A DNA stretch of 64,000 bases from Kitasatospora cinereorecta (GTDB taxonomy: Bacteria > Actinomycetota > Actinomycetes > Streptomycetales > Streptomycetaceae). The position numbers were made by a program, and so were the translations under genes. The notes beneath the pieces were generated by a model, which worked only from the letters and a program-made list of their open reading frames with translations, was not told the origin of the DNA and ran no database searches. The stretch spans positions 1,240,001-1,304,000 of the forward strand of contig NZ_JAMZDX010000002.1 in NCBI RefSeq assembly GCF_024172095.1. Direction: 5' to 3'. Below are positions 57,717 through 64,000 of this stretch, piece by piece. Every line of letters begins with the position of its first letter. Within the stretch, counting starts at the first letter, position 1.

Positions 57717-60700
57717 TCACCCCGCGGTGCCGGCGCCGATCTGTCCGCCGATGACCCGGGCCAGCTCGGTCCGCGACGACAGGCCCAGGCGCCGGTACAC
57801 CCGACCGAGGTGGGCGTCCACGGTCCTCGGACTGAGGAACAGCCGCTGGGCGATCTCCCGCGACCGCAGCCCCGTGGCCGCGAGTGCGGCGATCTCGCGT
57901 TCCCGCTCGCTCAGCATCGCCATGGGCCCGGCCTGCGGCTGTGTCGGGTCGCGGTCGGACCCGCCGGTGGCCAACTCGGCCCGCACGCGCGTTGCTTCCT
58001 CGCGCACCCGGAGCGCGCCGAGCGCGTCCGCGACCGCCGCGGCCGAGTCCAGCCAGTCCAGCGCGACGTCCTGCCCCTGTGACGCCGCGGCCGCCTCGGC
58101 GCCCGAGACCAGCGTCCAGGCCCGCTGGATCGGCATCCCGGCCCGGTGGAACCCCTTCGCCGCCTGCTCGAACAGTGCGGAAGCGAGGTCGGGGCGACCA
58201 TCGGTCAGGTGCAGCGCCGCCCGCGCGCGCACCGCCCACGCAGCCTGCCCGGGCAGCCCCAGGCGCTTCGCGGCGGCTTCCGCCTGGGCCGTCCAGCGCC
58301 GCGCGGAGGTGGTGTCGCCACAGCTCAGGGCGGCGGCCGCCATCAGCGCTCGGAGCGAGGGTTCGAGCGCGGGCTGGAGCAGCGCCACGTCCTCCCCACC
58401 GGCTCCGTCCAGCATGGTGCGCAGCGCGCCGTCCGCGTCGCCGGCGACCAGGCGCACCTGGGCCGCCAGCCCGATCGTACTGCGGCACCACCAGCTGTCC
58501 CGCGAGGCGATGTCGACGAGAGCGGATTCGGCCAGTGCCAGGGCCTCACCCGCGTCGCGCCGGCCGCCGGACCAGACCAGTGCGGCGGCCCGCACCGTCC
58601 GGGCCAGTCCTGCCATCTCCTGCGAGCCGATGGCGGTGGCCGACCGCTCGGCATCGGTGGCCCAGCGCGCGGCCTCCGCCAGCCGGCCACCGCACAGCTC
58701 GACCGCCGCCAGACCGACGAGCTGGTACGAGGCCAGGTGCTGCTGGGCGGGGGCACCGGGGATCTTCAGGAACCGTCTGAAGTGGCGGGCGGCGGCGTCG
58801 AGCCGCTCCAGGTAGAACTCGGCGGTGGCGAGGGTCAGGAACATCTCGGGCGACCGTCCGGCCTGGGGATCCGGGAGCGCGTTCGTGATGGCGACACACT
58901 GCCGCACCGCGGGGACGGCTGCGACGACGTCCCCCAGATAGGCGTCCTGCGAGGCAGCCAGACAGCGGATCGCCACCCTCGTCGGGTGCGCGGACTCGAG
59001 GTTCGTGTCCAGGGCCGGGCGCAGCATGGCGCGGGCGCGGACGTGGTCGCCGCGCATCGACTGGACCAGCGCGTACTCGTAGATCATGGCGGCGGCTTCG
59101 AGCGGGGGAGCGTCGCCGTCCCCGGAGACCGGGAGGCGGTGCAGTGCGGCGGCGGCGATGGCCTCCGCCTCCTCGTGGCGGCAGAGCAGGCGCTCGACGT
59201 CCGCGGCGGCGCCGAAGGCCCGGACGGCCACCTGCCACGGCAACTCCTGGATTCGGCAGAGGACTTCGTGAATCAGCGTGCGGGCCTCGTCCAGCCGCCC
59301 CGCGCCGATCAGGGCCCGGGAACGGAGGACCTCCAGCTCGGACCGCGTCTCGTCGCCCGGTCTGCCGCGCGGCGTGTGGTCGAGCGCCAGGCGCAGCCAG
59401 CCGGCCGCGGTCGCCGGCTGGTGCGCGAGGACCTCGGCCGCGGCCCGGGCGAGGACGGGCGTGGCTGCGGCGGAGTCCGTTCCGAGCAGGTGCACGGCGT
59501 GCCGGGCCTGCTGTGCGGCGGTGCTGCCCTGCTCGGTGAGCAGGTTCAGCGCCCGCCGGTGGGCCGTCGACCGTTCGAGGATGTCCACGTGCTCGTGGGC
59601 CACCTGCTCCAGCACGCTGTCGCGGAACCCGAACGTGCGGCCTTCGCCGCGGAGCCGCACGAGGTCGGCGCGGGTCAGTTCGCCGAGCGCCGCGAAGGCC
59701 CGGTCGGGATCGAGCCCGCAGACCGGCGGGACGTCCTCCGGGCGGAACGGCGCACCGAGGACGGCGGCCGCGCCCAGGACCGCGCGGGCGTCCGGTGACA
59801 CCGCCTCGAATTCGGCGGTCAGGGCGGCCGCTTCGCGCAGCAGTACGCCCGGGTCGTCCCCCCGGAGCGGCGACAGGCTGGGATCCCAGTCGGCGGCCAG
59901 CAGGATGCGCAGGTTGCGCGGGTTGCCGCCGGCCGCATTCTGCAAGCGATCGAGGTGGTCCTCGTGGTCCCCGCCGCTGCCGGGCGCCCCCGGGCGGGCC
60001 GGGACGCCGTCGGCGGACCAGCGGGCGAGGAGCTCGCGGACCGCATCCGGGCCCAGCGGTGCCATCGGGATCCGGGTCACGGTTCCGGAGCGCACGCCGT
60101 CGTCCAGGGCCTCCAGCAGGATGGGGCTGGTCTGCCGGGGGCGGTGTGCCAGGGCGAGCAGGAACGGCCCCGGGACCGGATGACGGATGAGCCGCCGTAC
60201 GAGTTCGACCGACCCCGGGTCGGACCACTGGACATCGTCGAGCAGGAGGGCACCACCGGCGCCGGCGGTCCAGTCCAGCACCAGCTCCCGGGCCGAGCGG
60301 AGGAACCGGTCGTCGTCGAGGTCGCGCCGGTTCAGCGCGGGATGGTCGCCCCAGGCGTCCCGGAAGACCTGGCCGGGGCCGGCACTCCCGCGGATGGCGT
60401 GACCGCGGGCCAGCCGGATCCCGGACCCGGCGACGAGCCCGGCGAGGACGCTCAGCAGGCTGGTCTTGCCCAGGCCCGGATCCCCCGCGATCTCCAGGAC
60501 GGTCCCGTGCCCCGATCTCAGCAGGTGCACGGCCCGTTCGAGCTGCGCGATCTCGGCCGTTCGCCCGACGGGCGGCGGGTCGAACCGATGGGGGGCGGGC
60601 GGGGTGTTCGACGCGCGGTGCCGGGTGGGCCAGGCGAGGTGGGCGGGACTGTCGCACCGGGCGGGTTGCTCCTTGCTGGCGCCCCGCCAGGCGTCGAGCG

Positions 60701-60887
60701 GCCAGCGGCGCTGTTGCCCGTGGCCCTGCTCTTGGTCGAACGTGTTTCGGCGATCAGGGAGTTGCGTGTCCGAACGGTCGCCGGAACCGGGCGCGCCGGG
60801 CAGTGGGCCGAAGGAGGGGTCGAGGTCGTGGATGTCCGGCATCAGCGCTGCGACGTGTGGGGAATCGCGATTCGGCGGGGACGACAT
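57717..60887 (-). CDS. LAL-type LuxR transcriptional regulator
   Basis: The regulator (1056 residues if started at ATG 60887) has a P-loop ATPase (Walker A GDPGLGKTSLL, Walker B GALLLDDVQWSD), long alpha-helical repeats, and a C-terminal LuxR helix-turn-helix (LSEREREIAALAATGLRSRE and AQRLFLSPRTVDAHLGRVYR). LALs typically activate secondary-metabolite genes. The start is uncertain: the first 110 or so residues before PPPVGRTAEIAQLERAV are low in structure, no good ribosome site is seen, ATG 60842 is possible, and the frame stays open to ATG 61157. It is convergent with the oxoamine-synthase gene and is the only full regulator of the lipid locus. Confidence 0.85.
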   Translation of the reverse strand: MSSPPNRDSPHVAALMPDIHDLDPSFGPLPGAPGSGDRSDTQLPDRRNTFDQEQGHGQQRRWPLDAWRGASKEQPARCDSPAHLAWPTRHRASNTPPAPHRFDPPPVGRTAEIAQLERAVHLLRSGHGTVLEIAGDPGLGKTSLLSVLAGLVAGSGIRLARGHAIRGSAGPGQVFRDAWGDHPALNRRDLDDDRFLRSARELVLDWTAGAGGALLLDDVQWSDPGSVELVRRLIRHPVPGPFLLALAHRPRQTSPILLEALDDGVRSGTVTRIPMAPLGPDAVRELLARWSADGVPARPGAPGSGGDHEDHLDRLQNAAGGNPRNLRILLAADWDPSLSPLRGDDPGVLLREAAALTAEFEAVSPDARAVLGAAAVLGAPFRPEDVPPVCGLDPDRAFAALGELTRADLVRLRGEGRTFGFRDSVLEQVAHEHVDILERSTAHRRALNLLTEQGSTAAQQARHAVHLLGTDSAAATPVLARAAAEVLAHQPATAAGWLRLALDHTPRGRPGDETRSELEVLRSRALIGAGRLDEARTLIHEVLCRIQELPWQVAVRAFGAAADVERLLCRHEEAEAIAAAALHRLPVSGDGDAPPLEAAAMIYEYALVQSMRGDHVRARAMLRPALDTNLESAHPTRVAIRCLAASQDAYLGDVVAAVPAVRQCVAITNALPDPQAGRSPEMFLTLATAEFYLERLDAAARHFRRFLKIPGAPAQQHLASYQLVGLAAVELCGGRLAEAARWATDAERSATAIGSQEMAGLARTVRAAALVWSGGRRDAGEALALAESALVDIASRDSWWCRSTIGLAAQVRLVAGDADGALRTMLDGAGGEDVALLQPALEPSLRALMAAAALSCGDTTSARRWTAQAEAAAKRLGLPGQAAWAVRARAALHLTDGRPDLASALFEQAAKGFHRAGMPIQRAWTLVSGAEAAAASQGQDVALDWLDSAAAVADALGALRVREEATRVRAELATGGSDRDPTQPQAGPMAMLSEREREIAALAATGLRSREIAQRLFLSPRTVDAHLGRVYRRLGLSSRTELARVIGGQIGAGTAG

Positions 60888-61221
60888 CCCGTTGGCCGTG
60901 CCGAGGGTGACGACCCCGGCACGGCGCGGTGGATGAGCGGGGACACGTGAACCTCCGAGGAGCGCGGTGGGGCGCCGTCCGATGGCGCGGGTCGTGCTAC
61001 CGGGTGCCCCTCCGGCGCGTGCACTGTCGTTCCGCAGGGATGTCGGCCCGGTCCTCACCTGCCGCGGACACGACCGTCGTGGTCGTCCGACCCTGTGGCG
61101 CGATGGCCGGTCGGCAGGTGTGGCAGGCCAGAGCGTATGGGCGGACCAAGTGAACATTCAATACGCCAGTAAGTTAATTAAATTCCTTCCTTCCCTCCTC
61201 CTCGATGACGCCGCACTCACG
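60888..61221. other. Upstream region of the LAL regulator gene
   Basis: About 330 bp. It contains the most AT-rich run of this part of the window at 61155-61190 (AATACGCCAGTAAGTTAATT and following bases). On the minus strand there is a possible -35 TTGAAT with a -10-like CATACG 16 bases on. No convincing gene lies in it. Part of it could be translated if the LAL start is further upstream. Confidence 0.35.
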
Positions 61222-61259
61222 ACCACGAGGTCCCCGGCGCTCGCCGGGGACCTCGTGGT
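61222..61259 (-). terminator. Stem-loop terminator of the glycosidase gene
   Basis: Perfect 17-bp arms (ACCACGAGGTCCCCGGC and complement) around a GCTC loop lie 8 bp after the glycosidase stop codon. Confidence 0.88.
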
Positions 61260-61267
61260 GCGCCCGG

Positions 61268-64000
61268 TCAGGCGAGGGTCGCCGCCGCCAGGGTCGCGTT
61301 GCCCTGGCCGTCCGCGCTGTGCGAGACGGTGACCTGGTAGGTCACCGTCAGGGTCTGGCCCTCGGACGCCGCCGCGAAGTTCAGCACGGCCGTGGCGTTG
61401 CCGTTGCTCGACTGGGAGTCGAACGTGCCGGACCAGGGGGGAGCGGAACCGTCCGACAGCATCGCGCTGACCGTGGCCAGCGCCTTCGACGCACCCAGGT
61501 GCAGGCTCAGCTGCTGCGGTTCGGTTCCGGCCGGGACGGTGAGCCGGAAGCCGTTGCCCACCCGGCGCAGGAAGAACCCGGTGGGGGTCGCTGTGGCTGC
61601 CGCGGTGGGTGCGCCGTCGGTCCAGCTGTAGGTCACATTGCCCTCGTTGAACACGTGCAGCGTGTCGTTGCCGATGACGCTCACGTCGCTGATCCTGGCG
61701 CCGCCGTCGGCCTTCCGGTCGGTTCGGCCCGCCAAGCCGTAGTGCACCCAGTCCGTGGTGCCGGCGGCGGTGAGGTCGACCGGTCCGGGAGCGGTGGTCG
61801 TGACGGCACCGGCGAGGGTGCCGGCCACCGCCGATGCCGGGCGGGTGATCCGGTACGTCGCCCCGGCCTTGGCCTTGAACGTGTAAGCCTCCGCTCCGTC
61901 GCCCGTGCCGGGGCCGCCCGCCCTCTCCTTGGAGACGGGCACGGTGGACGTCTTGTGACCGTCGGATTCGACGAGCTCGACGATCGGGACGAGGCCGGCC
62001 CAGGGGTTGGCGAAGCGGACCGTCCCGGCGTGCTCCGCCAGCACGTCGACCTGCTGCACCCGACCCTGGCTCAGGCTTCCGCTGACGACGTAACCGCCCT
62101 TGGCGCGCAACCTGGTGAACGAGGCAGGGCGGTGGGCGGGCCAGACCGGGAAGAAGCGCAGCAGACCGAACTCACCGGTCAGCAGCATCGAGTTCAGCAT
62201 CTCGATGTTGGCCGTGGTCTCGAGGCCCCCGCCGGGCTGCGCGTAAGTGAGGTTCGACGGCCGCCACCGCTTGGCCGTCTGTGCCTTGAACCTGGCCAGG
62301 AGGTCCGGACCCGACCAGCCCACCCGGGCGGCCATCAGGAAGGTCTTCGGGTAGCTGTTGCCGGTGGAGCCCCATTCGTTCTGCAGGGCGAGCGAGTCGC
62401 GGGCGCGCTGGACATCCACCGGGGCCGAGCCCAACTGCACGACCCCCGCCGGGTGTACGACGCCTTCGAGATTGATCGGCTGGTCGTGGACGACGAAGGG
62501 CGAGTGGCGTGGGTCGACGACCTCGGCCAGCGTGTAGACCGAGGTTCCACCGTAGGTGCCCGTGGGCTGCGCGGAGAGCTTGGCCAGGACGTGCTGCCAC
62601 TCGCTGCGCATCCGCGCGTCCTGGTTGAGCAGGACGGACGCCTCCAGCAGGACGGTGTACACCCTGCGGATGAAGCCGAGGTCCAGACCCGGGTTGAAGT
62701 CGTCCCAGTTCTCGTGCGAGCCGGAGTGCTCGACCGTATAGCGCGTGCCGTCCCAGGTCATGTAGTCGGCCCAGAACGCCGCGAGCTCCTTGAGCGCCGG
62801 GTAGAGCTCCTTGCGCAGGTAGTCCTCCTCGCGGTAGTACTGCCAGCGGTCGATGGCCGGCATGAAGCCGAAGCTGCCGTTGGACTTCTGGTCGGTGAGA
62901 CCGCGCGGGTTCTTGGTGGCGGCCACCGGAACCGGGGCGGGTGCCGGCCTGCCGATGTGCTGCGGGGTGAGTTTGCGACCGTAGCAGGCACCCTGGTAGC
63001 CGAGCTGCGCGGTGTTGTTGCGCTGGTAGGGCAGCTCGTCGAGGAGCGGCCGGCAGTAGGACTCGAGCAACCCCGGCCGGTTGGCGGATCCGGCGCCGTA
63101 GAACGTGGCCTCGTAGTCGTAGTTGAGGAAGTACTTGTTCTCCCAGTTGGGCAGGTCGGTCGTGATCCACCCGCCGTACAGTGCCGGCGGCAGCTTTCCG
63201 GCGCGGGTCGAGGCCCCCAGCACGTACAGGGCGCCGTAGTAGTAACTCTCGAGCGCCGGGTCGCCCAGATCGACGTACGAGCGCATCCAGAAGTCCCGCC
63301 ACCAGTCGTGGTGTTCGGCACGAAGGCTGTCGAGACGGCTCGCGGTGATCGCCTTGGCGGCGGCCTCGGCCCGGTCGGCGAGCGTGGCCGCGGCGGGGCC
63401 GCCGGGGCCGCTCCGGGCGTCTCCGCGCACGGCCGTCACCACGTGCACGGACTTACCGGCGGTGAGGGTGAAGGTCACGGTGGCCTCCTCCGCGGTGGCC
63501 GAGGCGCTGGTGTGGGAGGCACCGATCAGGCGGACGGCCAGGGCCTGGGTGGAGCGCCAGTCGCTGGCCGGGAACGGGTCTCCGCTGCGGGTGAGCCGCA
63601 GGGTGGTGCCGTCGGCGGAGACGCTCGCCACGGTCGGGTACTGGACGTTGTGGCCCGGGGAGGAGGAGCGGGCGGCGAGGGCGACGGTGATGCGGGCGTC
63701 GGGGCTGCCGGCGGGTACGGACAGGTCGGTGACGAAGACGTTGTCGCAGTCGGCCGTCCAGGAGACCATGCTGACGGTCGGCGTCCCGAGCTGCATGCTG
63801 GTGCGGACCTCGCCGGTGCGGATGTCCTGCGTCATGCGGTAGGCGTCCGCCGGGGACGGGGAGGTGTCCGGGGAGGAGATCGTCAGGTTGGCGATCGACA
63901 GACAGCTGTCCGTGAGGCCGGTGCTGGGGCCCCACGTCGTGCCCCAGTGCTCCATGCGGCCGAAGTAGAAGCGCTGGGCGACGTCCGTGTAGCCGACGAC
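61268..64000 (-). CDS. GH95-like six-hairpin glycosidase (5' end beyond window)
   Basis: The frame is open from the window end to the stop at 61268 (911 codons), so the N-terminus is missing. It has an N-terminal beta-sandwich, then an (alpha/alpha)6 barrel: SYYYGALYVLGASTRAGKLP, NYDYEATFYGAGSANRPGLL, YTVEHSGSHENWDDFNPGLD and GGGLETTANIEMLNSMLLTG. Acidic residues in EHSGSHENWDD and the Asn/Asp-rich barrel tops are the likely catalytic region. The C-terminal part is a beta domain with Ala/Thr-rich linkers. GH95 enzymes act on alpha-L-fucosides or alpha-L-galactosides, which would suit the catabolic island, but family placement is by overall pattern only. It is probably secreted; its signal peptide would lie outside the window. 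Confidence 0.7.
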   Translation of the reverse strand, partial: VVGYTDVAQRFYFGRMEHWGTTWGPSTGLTDSCLSIANLTISSPDTSPSPADAYRMTQDIRTGEVRTSMQLGTPTVSMVSWTADCDNVFVTDLSVPAGSPDARITVALAARSSSPGHNVQYPTVASVSADGTTLRLTRSGDPFPASDWRSTQALAVRLIGASHTSASATAEEATVTFTLTAGKSVHVVTAVRGDARSGPGGPAAATLADRAEAAAKAITASRLDSLRAEHHDWWRDFWMRSYVDLGDPALESYYYGALYVLGASTRAGKLPPALYGGWITTDLPNWENKYFLNYDYEATFYGAGSANRPGLLESYCRPLLDELPYQRNNTAQLGYQGACYGRKLTPQHIGRPAPAPVPVAATKNPRGLTDQKSNGSFGFMPAIDRWQYYREEDYLRKELYPALKELAAFWADYMTWDGTRYTVEHSGSHENWDDFNPGLDLGFIRRVYTVLLEASVLLNQDARMRSEWQHVLAKLSAQPTGTYGGTSVYTLAEVVDPRHSPFVVHDQPINLEGVVHPAGVVQLGSAPVDVQRARDSLALQNEWGSTGNSYPKTFLMAARVGWSGPDLLARFKAQTAKRWRPSNLTYAQPGGGLETTANIEMLNSMLLTGEFGLLRFFPVWPAHRPASFTRLRAKGGYVVSGSLSQGRVQQVDVLAEHAGTVRFANPWAGLVPIVELVESDGHKTSTVPVSKERAGGPGTGDGAEAYTFKAKAGATYRITRPASAVAGTLAGAVTTTAPGPVDLTAAGTTDWVHYGLAGRTDRKADGGARISDVSVIGNDTLHVFNEGNVTYSWTDGAPTAAATATPTGFFLRRVGNGFRLTVPAGTEPQQLSLHLGASKALATVSAMLSDGSAPPWSGTFDSQSSNGNATAVLNFAAASEGQTLTVTYQVTVSHSADGQGNATLAAATLA

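Overview
This 64 kb window is high-GC DNA of the Streptomycetaceae type (Streptomyces or Kitasatospora). Evidence: very GC-rich third codon positions, frequent GTG and TTG starts, PAS/GAF-SpoIIE phosphatase architecture, a large LuxR-type (LAL) regulator, Sec-secreted hydrolases and a type I polyketide/lipid synthase locus. Genes are densely packed with many 1-4 bp stop/start overlaps, so most belong to long operons. I saw no tRNA, rRNA, CRISPR array or complete insertion sequence.

Positions 1-32.3 kb form a sugar-acid island. Two divergent operons around a GntR/FCD regulator (1-5.2 kb) carry an aldose-epimerase-like protein (cut by the window edge), an SMP-30 lactonase, two SDR proteins and mannonate dehydratase (UxuA). 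Two parallel uptake modules follow. Each has a lipoprotein binding protein, two ABC permeases and a Gfo/Idh/MocA oxidoreductase (5.3-9.8 and 15.7-20.0 kb); the second also has a large secreted protein with a C-terminal NEW3-like domain. No ABC ATPase is present, so a shared MsiK-type ATPase elsewhere is likely. A PAS-GAF-SpoIIE-HATPase phosphatase lies between the modules.

Positions 20.3-32.3 kb read as a full non-phosphorylating L-fucose-type (or L-rhamnose/L-galactose) pathway: RhaM-family mutarotase, aldo/keto reductase dehydrogenase, COG3618 lactonase, enolase-superfamily dehydratase, SDR dehydrogenase and FAH-family hydrolase. The divergent operon has a KDPG-type aldolase and LutABC, which would oxidise the L-lactate this pathway releases. 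Two paralogous FadR-like repressors with matching TTG starts flank the dehydratase and mutarotase genes, and palindromes in the promoters look like their operators.

Positions 32.3-38.3 kb are accessory: an alpha/beta hydrolase, a secreted lipase, an M4 metalloprotease with a P-domain, an unannotated 25-residue hydrophobic peptide gene and a LuxR remnant.

Positions 38.3-61 kb hold the most interesting locus, a lipid megasynthase. One five-gene operon encodes NPD-NPD-KS-AT-ACP-ACP-KR, KS-AT-DH-PPTase, a discrete ACP, an alpha/beta hydrolase and a GT1 glycosyltransferase. Divergent from it is a KS-AT-ACP fused to a PLP alpha-oxoamine synthase, followed by a convergent LAL regulator. The layout resembles a PUFA/secondary-lipid synthase making an acyl chain that is extended and released by an amino acid, giving a sphingoid-like aminoketone or an alkyl hydroxypyrrole/pyrrolinone that is then glycosylated. 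The window ends inside a large GH95-like glycosidase gene. Long GC-rich stem-loops separate several of these modules.
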